From: Vibrio artabrorum
GTDB lineage: Bacteria > Pseudomonadota > Gammaproteobacteria > Enterobacterales > Vibrionaceae
Assembly: GCF_024347295.1 (NCBI RefSeq)
Contig: NZ_AP025459.1
Span: 248,001-312,000, forward strand
Length of the DNA stretch: 64,000 bases
Reading direction: 5' to 3'
The notes under the pieces were generated by a model that saw only the letters and a program-made list of their open reading frames with translations, had not been told where the DNA came from and did no database searches. Shown here piece by piece: positions 9,271 to 18,396 of this stretch. Every line of letters begins with the position of its first letter. Within the stretch, counting starts at the first letter, position 1. The position numbers were made by a program, and so were the translations under genes.

Positions 9271-9738
9271 TTACAAAATCATGCTCATCAAGAACATCGC
9301 GCCAAAGGCATTCAACACTGAAATCGCGATCATCACTGGGATATAACGACCTTCAGTCCCAATTGGGCCCATAATACGCCCCATGTATTGCACTTGTGAG
9401 CCCATCAAGTAAATAGCAGGCGCCAAGATAGCGATATGAGTACCGTTCAGGATACCTTGATCAAACAGCGTGATAACCACACCGACCGCTCCCCCCATCG
9501 ACATCCAAGCGCCAATCAATACGGCAGCCGCTTCACCGGGTAAGCCAAATACAGCCATGATAGGCGCAAACACGCTACCCATCAGATCCAACGCTCCGGT
9601 AATTTGCAACGCCTTGATGATCACAAACGCCATTAAAACATTAGGCACAGTCGAAGTGGTCGCAATTACCCAGCCTTTCTTAGCACCTTCCACGAAAATA
9701 TCAGTAACCATTGGTTTTTTTGCTTTCACTTCGCTCAT
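9271..9738 (-). CDS. yjiG: YjiG-family inner membrane protein (Gate domain)
   Basis: A 155-residue membrane protein with four or five hydrophobic helices. It resembles E. coli YjiG (about 153 residues) and the SpoVB/nucleoside-recognition Gate domain. A motif such as PGEAAAVLIGAWMSMGGAVGV is typical of this fold, which occurs in nucleoside transporters. No transport activity has been established for the family as far as I know. It overlaps yjiH by four bases (ATGA), so translation is coupled and the two probably form one complex. Confidence 0.75.
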   Translation of the reverse strand: MSEVKAKKPMVTDIFVEGAKKGWVIATTSTVPNVLMAFVIIKALQITGALDLMGSVFAPIMAVFGLPGEAAAVLIGAWMSMGGAVGVVITLFDQGILNGTHIAILAPAIYLMGSQVQYMGRIMGPIGTEGRYIPVMIAISVLNAFGAMFLMSMIL

Positions 9739-10481
9739 AATGCCACTTCCTCTTCCAATTTTTGTTTTTGTTCTTTTTCTGATTTTGGTTTGTCTTCTTT
9801 GCCTTCAGTAATATTGAGGTAGATACGGAACAGGTTCGCACCGACAAATTTGAAAACAAACATCACGGCAACCGCTAAACCAATAGACGATGTTACCGCA
9901 AGAGATCCATCCATCGCCGTCAGAGTAAACAACACCGCGCCCGATGAAAAAAAGTTAACGATCGCCGCACCAGCTGTGAACTGAAACATAGTAAAAACGT
10001 CGGTTTCACGCTTAGTAAGATGTCCCTCATCTTTCAACTGCCGAGTCATTGCGGCACCAGCGTCAGTACTTTGTAGAGAGGCAATAAGAGCCAAACCAGA
10101 ATTACCAGGAATCCCCATTAAAGGACGAAGCATAGGAGTAAGCAATCTACGCGCGGCATCAAGAGCACCATAATGCTCAAGTACGTTGATCATACCAAGT
10201 GCAAACATCACGGTCGGAATCAATGTCAAAGCAAAAATAAAGCCGTCACGAGCTCCATTACCACCTTGGCCACGCAATGACGTTGTTGCTGCTTGAATAC
10301 CATCAGCCGTTTCACTGACATCGTAAGCAACTTTGCCAAATGAACCATTGAGCGTCGTAAAATCGAACACTCCATACCATTCATTTGACTGCATTAAGCC
10401 CGAAAAAAACACAATCGCAAAAGCGAGTGCAATGTAACTCCCGACCGTGACTTTACGATCGGTATTGGTTGGATTAGTCAT
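9735..10481 (-). CDS. yjiH: YjiH-family inner membrane protein (nucleoside-recognition/Gate domain)
   Basis: A 248-residue membrane protein with an N-terminal helix, a Gate-type core (GNSGLALIASLQSTDAGAAMTRQL) and a charged, lysine/glutamate-rich C-terminal tail (about 225-248). It resembles E. coli YjiH (about 227 residues). In E. coli the pair sits near isoaspartyl dipeptidase; that gene is not here. The gene order yjiH-yjiG and the four-base overlap are conserved. A function in uptake is inference only. Confidence 0.75.
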   Translation of the reverse strand: MTNPTNTDRKVTVGSYIALAFAIVFFSGLMQSNEWYGVFDFTTLNGSFGKVAYDVSETADGIQAATTSLRGQGGNGARDGFIFALTLIPTVMFALGMINVLEHYGALDAARRLLTPMLRPLMGIPGNSGLALIASLQSTDAGAAMTRQLKDEGHLTKRETDVFTMFQFTAGAAIVNFFSSGAVLFTLTAMDGSLAVTSSIGLAVAVMFVFKFVGANLFRIYLNITEGKEDKPKSEKEQKQKLEEEVAL

Positions 10482-10892
10482 AATGGCCTCTATACATCTG
10501 GTTTATGTGGAACAGAACACGCAATCAATAATGCAAACTAATTACTCGAAAGTGTGTGACTAAAATCAAATAGTTCCGCGGTTTAAACGAAAGAGACAAT
10601 GGAATATTTAAAACTGTGACTTGGATTTAAATGCAGAAGAATGTACTGCTTGAAGCTAAATAAATAACATACAGCACTAAATATAAACCGCTTTAATAGC
10701 ATAAAAAAAAGCAGAAAAATCAATGATGATTGCTCCATGTTTTTTATCATTTGAGCAACAGTAACCAACCGGACATTTATAGTTTTTTCACCATAATCTA
10801 TTGAATAAACAGACATCTATCACGCCCTACCTGGTTATTTAGGTCTACGCTTTTATGCGTGTTAATAACTCATTAACTTCGGAGCGCAATCC
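10482..10892. other. Intergenic region between yjiH and nhaD
   Basis: This 411-bp AT-rich region separates divergent genes. A 77-codon minus-strand frame (10583-10816) is rich in Phe and Ile, lacks a convincing ribosome binding site, and is probably chance. GGAGCG precedes the nhaD start. No defined operator recognised. Confidence 0.35.
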
Positions 10893-12332
10893 ATGGTAGG
10901 TATCCAGCTTTCTGCTGTTCTCTCATTATTATTCTTTTCGACAGCCGCAAGTGCTGCCACATCACCGCTAGGAGAACCTCTCAAGCTCACCAGCTCGTTT
11001 GCTGGCTATCTTTCTCTGACCATTTTCGTCATCGCTTATATCGTGGTGATGATGGAAGAGTACCTAAAGCTCCGAAAATCTAAGCCTGTTTTACTTGCGG
11101 CAGGTCTCATCTGGATCATCATAGGTTTTACCTACCAAGAGCACGATCTTGTTGAGGTGGCTAAACAGGCTCTCGAGCACAACCTACTGGAATACGCCGA
11201 GTTGTTACTTTTCCTACTCGTGGCGATGACTTACATCAGTGCCATGGAAGAGAGAAGGTTATTTGATGCCCTACAAGCATGGATGGTGGGCAAGGGCTTC
11301 AATTTCCGCTCATTGTTCTGGATAACCGGTATTCTGGCCTTTTTTATTTCGCCGATTGCCGATAACCTCACCACCGCGCTATTAATGTGTGCCGTGGTTC
11401 TCAAGGTCGCAGGATCGAATCCCAAATTCGTTAACCTCGCCTGCGTAAATATCGTCATTGCAGCCAACGCTGGCGGCGCTTTTAGCCCCTTTGGCGACAT
11501 TACAACGCTCATGGTGTGGCAGGCTGGTTATGTGAGTTTTAGTGAGTTCATTCCTCTGTTTATTCCTTCCGTGGTGAACTATCTCGTTCCCGCACTGATC
11601 ATGTCTTATTTTGTACCCACGACTCAGCCCGATACGGTTCATCAACACGTTGAATTAAAACGTGGCGCAAGACGCATTGTATTCTTGTTCATCATGACAA
11701 TAGCGACTGCCGTTGCTTTCCATGCAGTACTTCATTTCCCTCCTGTGATGGGGATGATGATGGGACTGGCCTATCTGCAATTCTTTGGCTTTTACTTACG
11801 TAAGACCTTACCCAATTCACTCGCGAAGAAAAAAGCGGTGGCGATCGCCAACAACGATGAAGGGGCATTGAAGCGACTCGGGTCAGTTGTGCCCTTTGAT
11901 GTATTTCGAAGAGTATCGCATGCCGAATGGGACACACTGCTGTTCTTCTACGGGGTTGTAATGTGTGTTGGTGGTTTAAGTTTACTGGGCTATTTGGAAC
12001 TCGCTTCAGGCATAATGTACAGCCAATGGAATCCCATTTGGGCCAACATCATGGTGGGGATCTTGTCTGCGATTGTCGATAACATTCCGGTGATGTTTGC
12101 AGTGTTATCCATGGAGCCACAAATGTCGATGGGTAACTGGCTACTTATTACCTTAACCGCAGGCGTTGGCGGCAGCTTACTGTCTGTAGGCAGTGCTGCA
12201 GGTGTGGCACTAATGGGGGCAGCACACGGCAAATATACCTTCTTTGGTCACTTAAAATGGATGCCAGTGATCATGATAGGTTACGCCATCAGCATCGCGA
12301 CTCATCTATGGCTCAATGGTCGCCTTTTCTAG
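10893..12332 (+). CDS. nhaD: Na+/H+ antiporter NhaD
   Basis: A 479-residue sodium/proton antiporter of the ion transporter superfamily. The first hydrophobic stretch (about 1-22, ending ASAA) looks like a cleavable signal. Roughly a dozen membrane segments follow. The two inverted halves each carry an unwound helix with an ion-site motif: SPIADNLTTALLM in the first and SAIVDNIPVMFAV in the second. NANAGGAFSPFGD-type sequence (AANAGGAFSPFGDITT) is also typical. NhaD exports Na+ at alkaline pH and suits a marine cell. It is single, with a weak hairpin after the stop. Confidence 0.9.
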   Translation: MVGIQLSAVLSLLFFSTAASAATSPLGEPLKLTSSFAGYLSLTIFVIAYIVVMMEEYLKLRKSKPVLLAAGLIWIIIGFTYQEHDLVEVAKQALEHNLLEYAELLLFLLVAMTYISAMEERRLFDALQAWMVGKGFNFRSLFWITGILAFFISPIADNLTTALLMCAVVLKVAGSNPKFVNLACVNIVIAANAGGAFSPFGDITTLMVWQAGYVSFSEFIPLFIPSVVNYLVPALIMSYFVPTTQPDTVHQHVELKRGARRIVFLFIMTIATAVAFHAVLHFPPVMGMMMGLAYLQFFGFYLRKTLPNSLAKKKAVAIANNDEGALKRLGSVVPFDVFRRVSHAEWDTLLFFYGVVMCVGGLSLLGYLELASGIMYSQWNPIWANIMVGILSAIVDNIPVMFAVLSMEPQMSMGNWLLITLTAGVGGSLLSVGSAAGVALMGAAHGKYTFFGHLKWMPVIMIGYAISIATHLWLNGRLF

Positions 12333-12363
12333 TGATATGAAGGCTCAAAAACTTGATACCCCT

Positions 12364-12394
12364 TGTCCAGTCAAATTACTGGACATCGGCTTTT
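12364..12394 (+). terminator. Possible weak nhaD terminator
   Basis: An 8-bp stem TGTCCAGT/ACTGGACA with a 6-nt loop, then TCGGCTTTT. The T run is short and displaced, so termination is uncertain. Confidence 0.4.
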
Positions 12395-12601
12395 GATGCG
12401 TTAGTCACACCTTTAACGCAACGCTTTCCAATGTCAACCGCTGCGGTTTTCGCAGCAAAGACCAGATAAATCAAAAAAAAGTTTAAATTTCGTTCAATTC
12501 GACTAAGTTTACTTTAGAGAAAGGATTCTTCTCACAACGTCAACGATAGGTACTGAGCACACAAAGATGCTAAGACCTATTGAATAATAAGGAAAAAGGC
12601 T

Positions 12602-12805
12602 ATGGATCTTCACACGTGTCGAATTGTGTTATCAAACCAACAAGTTCTCATCTGTCAATCGGTCGAACAATCTCTCAATCTACTTGAGGAACAAGCTGAC
12701 AAAGGAATTGCCAAGATTGAAATTGATGCCACTGATGGGCATCAAATCCATTCGTACCTGTCTCACTCTCTTGAAGAGTCAATCGAAAACTTAATGAACC
12801 TCTAG
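12602..12805 (+). CDS. Small conserved-looking hypothetical protein
   Basis: A 67-residue acidic protein beginning MDLHTCRIVLSNQQ. It has an ATAAGGAAAAAGGCT ribosome binding region directly before the ATG and a strong terminator 45 bp after the stop. Those signals make it a credible gene despite its size. The predicted pattern is two or three beta strands followed by a helix (SLEESIENLMNL). I do not recognise the family and propose no function. Confidence 0.6.
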   Translation: MDLHTCRIVLSNQQVLICQSVEQSLNLLEEQADKGIAKIEIDATDGHQIHSYLSHSLEESIENLMNL

Positions 12806-12850
12806 TCTCTTTCGCGAGGTGACCGATACTAGGCTAACACTGATTTGAAA

Positions 12851-12884
12851 ATAAAATGGCTCACAAAGGAGCCATTTTATTCAA
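12851..12884. terminator. Bidirectional terminator before hdfR
   Basis: A perfect 12-bp stem ATAAAATGGCTC/GAGCCATTTTAT with a 6-nt loop. T-rich sequence on both strands lets it serve the small gene and the convergent hdfR. Confidence 0.85.
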
Positions 12885-12916
12885 TCAACAAAACGTATTG
12901 ATGGCAACGAAAGCCA

Positions 12917-13807
12917 TTATTCCGGTGTTTGTTCTGCCGCTTGTTGCAGCGTATACGCTGTTGATGGGTCAATCTCATTCACGAGTTTTTCAACCTGTAT
13001 AATCGCCTCAACTGAAGTACTGCTTTTACGGTAGCTCAAGTAAATTGGCCGATACCAGTCTTCGACCCCTTTCACTTTGTGTAACTGACCCGAAGCAATA
13101 AAAGGTTCCACTAGCGATACCGGTAAGTAAGCGCTTCCCCCTTTCTCCAAGATAAAGTCTAAAGCGATACGAGCCGTTGAGGTGCGTAAATACGGAGCAG
13201 GCACTTTGGGGTGACGCTCAGCGTGTTCAGAGCCAAAACGCGTTCCCCAGTCTACATAGACATATTTATGTTGGAATACCGACTCCAGATCATCTTGCTG
13301 CGTTGATACCAACACCAAAACCAAATCAGCCACTTTTTTACAATTCAACTCTTCCGCTTTGATCTGATCGAAAGCGAAAGCCATATCTAAGGTTCTTTCT
13401 AACAGGTGACGATTGAGTTGCTCTCGGCCCATCACCTCGGCCATAAAGCCATATCCCCCCAGAGAATCGGTCACCACACTCAAACAATTTTGCAGATATG
13501 CATCCCAAATATTCGGAGTGCCACCCAGTGTTAACTGCAAGGCTTTACCACTCTCTAACGACAGTTCAAATTTGGCTTGTTGTAAAGTAGAAACCATCAC
13601 TTCAGCATAACCTATCAAACGCTCACCTGAAGAGGTGAGTTTGATATTATTACGGTCACGAATGAAGAGCTGAGTATCAAAATAGCCTTCTAACTGTTTG
13701 ATACGCGCACTCACCGCCGCCTGTGTTAAATACAAATTTTCCGCTGCACGCCCAAAATGGCGCACCCTTGCAACCTCAAGAAAGGTTCTGAATACTTTTA
13801 CATCCAT
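12917..13807 (-). CDS. hdfR: LysR-family regulator HdfR
   Basis: A 296-residue LysR regulator. The N-terminal winged HTH (about 1-60) reads TFLEVARVRHFGRAAENLYLTQAAVSARIKQLE, close to E. coli HdfR, a repressor of the flagellar master operon flhDC there. The effector-binding domain follows. I start at 13807: a CAGAG ribosome site is 9 bases away, and E. coli HdfR also begins MD. The divergent neighbour is maoP, the same pair as in enterobacteria, which strengthens the name. Vibrios lack flhDC-type flagellar control, so its targets here are unknown. Confidence 0.8.
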   Translation of the reverse strand: MDVKVFRTFLEVARVRHFGRAAENLYLTQAAVSARIKQLEGYFDTQLFIRDRNNIKLTSSGERLIGYAEVMVSTLQQAKFELSLESGKALQLTLGGTPNIWDAYLQNCLSVVTDSLGGYGFMAEVMGREQLNRHLLERTLDMAFAFDQIKAEELNCKKVADLVLVLVSTQQDDLESVFQHKYVYVDWGTRFGSEHAERHPKVPAPYLRTSTARIALDFILEKGGSAYLPVSLVEPFIASGQLHKVKGVEDWYRPIYLSYRKSSTSVEAIIQVEKLVNEIDPSTAYTLQQAAEQTPE

Positions 13808-13962
13808 CAAATACATCTCTGTAATAAATCTGCCAACTAGCCGATCTAGGATTATTTATCGTCAAGGAAAAAAAGTTTTGTTTTCCATTTTTACCTTTTA
13901 ACAATATTTTCGCGTGAGCAATAAACACTAATTTTTTATCTAACCACATTACTGAGGCTGAT

Positions 13963-14316
13963 ATGTCTGAGACCGAATTCCGACACGGAAAAAAACGTTT
14001 TTATGACACAATTAAATTCCCGCGAGGCTTCGCAAAGTCAGGTGATTTTACTCTTTCAGAAGAGGAAATCCTAACCTTGTTTGGTGACACAATGCTTGCA
14101 CTTGAGACCGGCGAACTCACACCAACCAATGCAGAAGAAAAACACTTCATTAAAGTGTTGTCTCATCCTCATAAGGCTAAGTCCAAGTTAGAGCGAGTCT
14201 GGTTAAAATACATACAGCTAGCTCGTGGACGACGTCGCTTTCACACCCTAAACGGCTGCAAACGCGGTGAGGTACCTAGGGAAGAAGATGAAAATGAATT
14301 AGTGTTAGAAGATTAG
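13963..14316 (+). CDS. maoP: MaoP (YifE, DUF413) macrodomain Ori protein
   Basis: A 117-residue protein of the DUF413/YifE family. Family patterns include FYDTIKFPRGFAKSGDFTL and the basic stretch LARGRRRFHTLNG. In E. coli MaoP is needed, with a short cis site called maoS near its own gene, to constrain DNA mobility around the replication origin macrodomain. The acidic tail (EEDENELVLED) is visible. It is divergent from hdfR as in E. coli. Whether it has that role in a two-chromosome Vibrio is not known to me. Confidence 0.85.
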   Translation: MSETEFRHGKKRFYDTIKFPRGFAKSGDFTLSEEEILTLFGDTMLALETGELTPTNAEEKHFIKVLSHPHKAKSKLERVWLKYIQLARGRRRFHTLNGCKRGEVPREEDENELVLED

Positions 14317-14320
14317 TAAA

Positions 14321-14358
14321 AAGGCTCAAAGTGATACCTCTTCACTTTGGGCTTTTTT
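14321..14358 (+). terminator. maoP terminator
   Basis: The stem GGCTCAAAGTGA pairs with TCACTTTGGGCT (one G-U) around a 7-nt loop and is followed by TTTTT. Confidence 0.85.
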
Positions 14359-14819
14359 GTCTTCAATCCACTTCTTCTTGCTACCTAATAGTGAGTTTAG
14401 CTAAACTATTCACTTTTACCAATATTGATATAAAATTCATAGCGATAGCTTAAATAAATTACAAAATAGCACCAAGATCACAATGAAGATAATTATACTT
14501 CATCTCACTTGTTTTGCTACAGCCTCTTCCTCTGCTTTCTAGCCCCCACAATACACTTATAGCTCATCACCACCTTGAAATTAATGCCCTTTAACCTGCG
14601 GAAATAAGATAACATTTCTATCGAATTGAAACGCATTAACCTTGTTTAACGCCACCAAATATCCCTATCATCATTGTGTGATATTGATACAGCGAGTCAC
14701 AAATATGGCGAAAATTTCAAAAAATTGACTTAAAACAATAGCGGAACCTGATAACTTATTTTATAATGCGAATTAATGTTTGAGAACACTCTAATTTCTA
14801 ATATCTAGGGGCAAAAATA
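14359..14819. promoter_or_regulatory. nagB upstream region
   Basis: This 460-bp region precedes nagB. It contains a perfect 14-bp palindrome AGTTTAGCTAAACT at 14394-14407 and, close to the gene, the AT-rich sequence TTATTTTATAATGCGAATTA at 14757-14776, which is in a plausible place for a NagC-type operator. I could not verify a match to the NagC consensus. No gene seen. Confidence 0.35.
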
Positions 14820-15620
14820 ATGAGACTTATTCCATTAAGCAACAAAGCACAAGTAGGTAAATGGGCTGCTCGTCATATCGCAGATTCTATCAACAAGTTC
14901 GCTCCAACTGCTGAGCGTCCATTTGTACTAGGCCTTCCTACTGGTAGTACACCTCTAACGACTTACGCTGAGCTTATTGAACTGTACAAAGCAGATGAAG
15001 TAAGTTTCAAGCACGTGGTAACGTTCAATATGGATGAGTACGTTGGTATCGACCCTAACCACCCGGAGTCTTACCGCACATTCATGCACGAAAACTTCTT
15101 CAACCACGTTGATATTCAAGCAGAAAACATCAACCTGTTAGACGGCAAAGCTGAAGACATCGATGCTCACTGTGCAGCATACGAAGAAAAAATCCGTTCA
15201 TACGGCAAAATCAACCTGTTCATGGGCGGCGTAGGCATCGACGGTCACATCGCATTCAACGAACCAGGTTCTTCTCTATCTTCACGCACTCGTATCAAAA
15301 CACTGACTGAAGACACTCGTATCGCGAACTCTCGTTTCTTCGATGGCGATATCAACCAAGTTCCTAAATACGCACTGACCATTGGTGTTGCGACTCTTCT
15401 CGATGCCGAAGAAGTGATGATCCTTTCTTTAGGTCACAACAAAGCTCAAGCTCTTCAAATGGCTATCGAAGGTTCTGTAAACCATATGTGGACAGTTACT
15501 GCTCTACAAATGCACCGCAAAGCGATCATCGTTGCCGATGAACCAGCTCAACAAGAGCTAAAAGTTAAAACTCTTCGCTACTTCCAAGAGCTAGAAGCTG
15601 CGAACATCCAAGACCTATAA
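14820..15620 (+). CDS. nagB: Glucosamine-6-phosphate deaminase NagB
   Basis: A 266-residue cytosolic enzyme that converts glucosamine 6-phosphate to fructose 6-phosphate and ammonium, the last dedicated step of GlcNAc and chitin use. Length and numbering match E. coli NagB exactly: the phosphate loop GLPTGSTP (38-45) and the catalytic residues Asp72, Asp141, His143 and Glu148 are all present ([12 protein letters not shown]). A GGGGCAAAA site precedes the ATG. It stands alone, apart from nagA and nagC, and ends at a strong terminator. It links functionally with ChiA at 1702. Confidence 0.97.
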   Translation: MRLIPLSNKAQVGKWAARHIADSINKFAPTAERPFVLGLPTGSTPLTTYAELIELYKADEVSFKHVVTFNMDEYVGIDPNHPESYRTFMHENFFNHVDIQAENINLLDGKAEDIDAHCAAYEEKIRSYGKINLFMGGVGIDGHIAFNEPGSSLSSRTRIKTLTEDTRIANSRFFDGDINQVPKYALTIGVATLLDAEEVMILSLGHNKAQALQMAIEGSVNHMWTVTALQMHRKAIIVADEPAQQELKVKTLRYFQELEAANIQDL

Positions 15621-15647
15621 TTTGATGTAGATCTTGATTACAGAATT

Positions 15648-15683
15648 AAAACCACTTCTTCTATCGGAAGTGGTTTTTTTTTT
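15648..15683 (+). terminator. nagB terminator
   Basis: An 11-bp stem AAAACCACTTC/GAAGTGGTTTT with an 8-nt loop and a run of ten T. The next open frame begins at the base immediately after the T run. Confidence 0.9.
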
Positions 15684-15998
15684 ATGTCACAATCGTATCA
15701 ACTAGAAAATATGGAAATAGACATGTTGTTGAATGAAATTGTCGAGGTCATCGAACTAACTGACAGTGATCACCTCTCAGAAGCATTAGAAGAGTTTAAC
15801 CTACACGGCGTAGTTCACTCTAGCCACCTTCCTTTTTTGAATGTTGTCTATGATAACGCCAAGCTTAATCTTCTAAAAAAGCTTGGAAATATTGGATTTA
15901 AAGGAAAGGTTCAATACACAAAATTGATAAGTGGTGACTATATTATTTTCAATGCAGACACATATACGCCCGAACAAGCTAGATCAAAATTCAGGTAA
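15684..15998 (+). CDS. Small hypothetical protein
   Basis: Up to 104 residues. The first ATG (15684) touches the T run of the nagB terminator and has no ribosome site, so ATGs at 15711 or 15723 (ATGGAAATAGAC upstream) may be the real start. The protein is acidic at its N terminus (NEIVEVIELTDSDHLSEALEEFNL) with a beta-rich C-terminal half (GKVQYTKLISGDYIIFNAD). I do not recognise it. It lies 32 bp before another unknown gene and may share a transcript. AT content is higher than nagB. Confidence 0.5.
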   Translation: MSQSYQLENMEIDMLLNEIVEVIELTDSDHLSEALEEFNLHGVVHSSHLPFLNVVYDNAKLNLLKKLGNIGFKGKVQYTKLISGDYIIFNADTYTPEQARSKFR

Positions 15999-16030
15999 AA
16001 CAGGCTTCAATTTATTAGGAACTGACTTAA

Positions 16031-16444
16031 ATGACAGATACAACTAACCTAAGTAGTGAACAACTATCTCTACTTGGACAAGCTCTGCTTTCAGTACAAA
16101 GATTAGAAAATTCACTCTACCAATCGATTAGAGCACTTTGTAAACAAAACAGCTCTAGTGATGTCCAAGCCATTAAAGATCTGACGGCAGAGCAGTTCCT
16201 AAAGGGCACTATTGTAGAGTTACAACCGATTATACAACGGCTACATGATGTATTTGGTGAATCTCTTCCGCTTTCATCAACGGAATTAAATGAGTTTCTA
16301 TACAAAAGAAACCTAGTCTCACTGAGTTTTTGGCAAGCAACGACAACGAGTATAAAAGGAAGTGAAAAGCTTGCGAACCCTACTCTATTTTTGCAAGAAC
16401 TCCTCGCTCAGTGTGATCTGTGGTTGGCAAAGGTAGAGTCATAA
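16031..16444 (+). CDS. Hypothetical all-helical protein, possibly a degenerate HEPN-like fold
   Basis: A 137-residue, mostly helical protein (ALLSVQRLENSLYQSIRALCK; ELNEFLYKRNLVSLSFW). TTAGGAACTGACTTAA precedes the ATG. The RN at 93-94 within KRNLVSLSFW recalls the RN-x4-H motif of HEPN ribonucleases, but the His is absent, so if it is HEPN-related it is probably not catalytic. That similarity is a weak pattern impression. It follows another unknown small gene by 32 bp and is convergent with mtlR. Confidence 0.55.
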   Translation: MTDTTNLSSEQLSLLGQALLSVQRLENSLYQSIRALCKQNSSSDVQAIKDLTAEQFLKGTIVELQPIIQRLHDVFGESLPLSSTELNEFLYKRNLVSLSFWQATTTSIKGSEKLANPTLFLQELLAQCDLWLAKVES

Positions 16445-16477
16445 GCACTTAACTTACTTTCACTACCTAGAAATAGC

Positions 16478-17068
16478 TTAAGAAGTCAGCACATTCTCTT
16501 TCGCTAGCTGCTGATGTATATCATTAACCGCTAGCACTATCGTAGAGCGCACTTTTTGAAAGTGACGCTCTAAAAACATCTGCTTCATATCATCAGACAT
16601 GCCTTCGACCAACTCCGGGGCGTAGTCGATTGGCATCATTTTTTGAATAGCATTGATACGATTAAGTTCAAAAACGACATCTTGCCCCCAGAAATTCACC
16701 TGACCGTCTTGAACATTTACCCACTCTTTTAGAGTAACGAAAACTTCAATATCGTCATACACTTCTTTACTGATCACGCCTAACCCTAACAATAATTTTG
16801 TTCGAACAAGAATTTCCCCTAAAGGGCCATCAGTGGTAAGGAGAGGATCGACAACAAATTTTACTGCGTAGTCATCTTTATAGAAGATACTTTTCAACAA
16901 AGCGTCCAGCATATCTTCTAAGACATCGTAAGCGCACAACAGGCACTCCGCAGCATTAGCTGATTCGGCTAGTTCTTCGAGTAAATCTGATTCGAGTGTT
17001 GTATGTATGGGCATGGTTGCTCTAAAAGAATAAAGTGCCACTGATGTAGCACTTTGATGGTTTATCAT
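16478..17068 (-). CDS. mtlR: Mannitol operon repressor MtlR
   Basis: A protein of up to 196 residues matching MtlR: the core [45 protein letters not shown] is highly typical. MtlR represses the mannitol PTS operon; it lacks a classic HTH. The ATG at 17068 overlaps the mtlD stop by four bases (ATGA), which favours coupled translation; an internal ATG at 17014 is the alternative (178 residues). It is last in mtlA-mtlD-mtlR, the enterobacterial and Vibrio order. Confidence 0.9.
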   Translation of the reverse strand: MINHQSATSVALYSFRATMPIHTTLESDLLEELAESANAAECLLCAYDVLEDMLDALLKSIFYKDDYAVKFVVDPLLTTDGPLGEILVRTKLLLGLGVISKEVYDDIEVFVTLKEWVNVQDGQVNFWGQDVVFELNRINAIQKMMPIDYAPELVEGMSDDMKQMFLERHFQKVRSTIVLAVNDIHQQLAKENVLTS

Positions 17069-18213
17069 TTCAATGCTAGATAAGCTTCTTCTGCTAGTTT
17101 AACAACTTCTGAGTCACTATTCAGCTCAGAATAGTGCGCTAATGTCTCAGCAAAGCCTTTTTCTGCGAACATTGCTTGAAGTTCAACGGCTTGAGGGTCG
17201 TCTTCGTTCTTGTAATGGAACGCAGCAGCGATTGCTTTTACTAAGTGAGCATTCGGTAAGCCGTACTCTAACGTACCGTTTAGAGGTTTGACTAGGCGGT
17301 CTTGCGGGCTCAGTTTACGAATTGGCTGACGACCAACACGGTCTACTTCATCACGTAGGAACGGGTTAGCAAAACGACCTAGAATCTTTTGGATGTAGGC
17401 AGCGTGAGCTTCTGGATCAAAGCCATAGCGCTTAATCAGAACCGCACCACTCTCTTCCATCGTCGCTGTTACTTCAGCTCGGATCACGTCATCTTCGATA
17501 GAGTCTTTAATCGTCTCATGACCCGCAAGCACACCAAGGTACGCCGTTACCAAGTGACCCGTATTTAGCGTGAACAGTTTACGCTCAACAAATGCCATTA
17601 GGTTGTCAGTGCATTCCATGCCTGGGATGTTTGGAATCTCACCTTTGAACTGTGTTTGGTCTACGATCCACTCGCTGAATGTTTCAACCGTTACCGCTAG
17701 AGGGTCTGTTTCGCCCGCTTCTGCAGGTGGAACAATACGGTCAACCGCTGAATCAACAAAGCCAATGTGCTCTTCAGTGAACGCTTTCATTTCATCAGAA
17801 AGGTGCTCTAACACTGCTGCTTTTAATTGGCTAGTACCGCGAACCATGTTCTCTGCCGCGATGATGTTCATTGGTGCAGTGTTGTTTGTTGCTACACGCT
17901 TTTCAATGCCTTGCGCGATAGACTTAGAGATAATTTTAAGAACTGTAGGACCAACCGCTGTCGTCACTAGATCAGACTCAGCAATGCAATCTACCACAGC
18001 GCTTGTCGCTGAGTTTACTGCTGTCACGTTTTTAACGATCTCAACAACACACTCTTCACCAACTATCTTTACTGGGTATTCTTGGCGTTCAATTAACGCA
18101 TTGACAACCGTTTCATTTACGTCAGCAAACGTAACCTTCATACCAGCATCAGAAAGAAGCTTACCAATGAAACCACGACCGATATTACCTGCACCAAAAT
18201 GTAACGCTTTCAT
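17065..18213 (-). CDS. mtlD: Mannitol-1-phosphate 5-dehydrogenase MtlD
   Basis: A 382-residue cytosolic enzyme that oxidises mannitol 1-phosphate to fructose 6-phosphate with NAD+. The N-terminal Rossmann motif is GAGNIGRGF (residues 7-15), and the C-terminal mannitol dehydrogenase domain includes [11 protein letters not shown]. The frame extends 25 codons further upstream, but the ATG at 18213 has AAGG nine bases before it and gives exactly the E. coli length. It is the middle gene of the mannitol operon, 183 bp after mtlA with a GC-rich hairpin between. Confidence 0.97.
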   Translation of the reverse strand: MKALHFGAGNIGRGFIGKLLSDAGMKVTFADVNETVVNALIERQEYPVKIVGEECVVEIVKNVTAVNSATSAVVDCIAESDLVTTAVGPTVLKIISKSIAQGIEKRVATNNTAPMNIIAAENMVRGTSQLKAAVLEHLSDEMKAFTEEHIGFVDSAVDRIVPPAEAGETDPLAVTVETFSEWIVDQTQFKGEIPNIPGMECTDNLMAFVERKLFTLNTGHLVTAYLGVLAGHETIKDSIEDDVIRAEVTATMEESGAVLIKRYGFDPEAHAAYIQKILGRFANPFLRDEVDRVGRQPIRKLSPQDRLVKPLNGTLEYGLPNAHLVKAIAAAFHYKNEDDPQAVELQAMFAEKGFAETLAHYSELNSDSEVVKLAEEAYLALK

Positions 18214-18345
18214 AATCTTTACCTTATAAATATTTGAATCTAGATAGCTACCGGCTAACAACATGCCTTGACGATGCGCCCTAGACATTAAGCGGTAAGC
18301 TATCGAGACTGAATCTTTTGACCTTAAGATTAAGGCCGAAATGAA

Positions 18346-18365
18346 GCCGGTAGGGGGATACCGGC
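18346..18365 (-). other. Hairpin between mtlA and mtlD
   Basis: A perfect 7-bp stem GCCGGTA/TACCGGC with a 6-nt loop lies 32 bp after the mtlA stop. It has no T run, so it is more likely an mRNA-stability or processing element than a terminator. Confidence 0.6.
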
Positions 18366-18396
18366 CTCCTTCACTCAGGAGCTTGACTAGAGCTTT

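Noticed and set aside
9115..9321. 68-codon plus-strand frame after the START gene
   Set aside because: It runs through a strong terminator and into the 3' end of the convergent yjiG.
10583..10816. 77-codon minus-strand frame between yjiH and nhaD
   Set aside because: Translation of AT-rich DNA (Phe, Ile, Ser runs) without a start signal.
17570..18229. 219-codon frame on the plus strand opposite mtlD
   Set aside because: Antisense shadow of a well-conserved gene; its composition is that of reversed mtlD codons.
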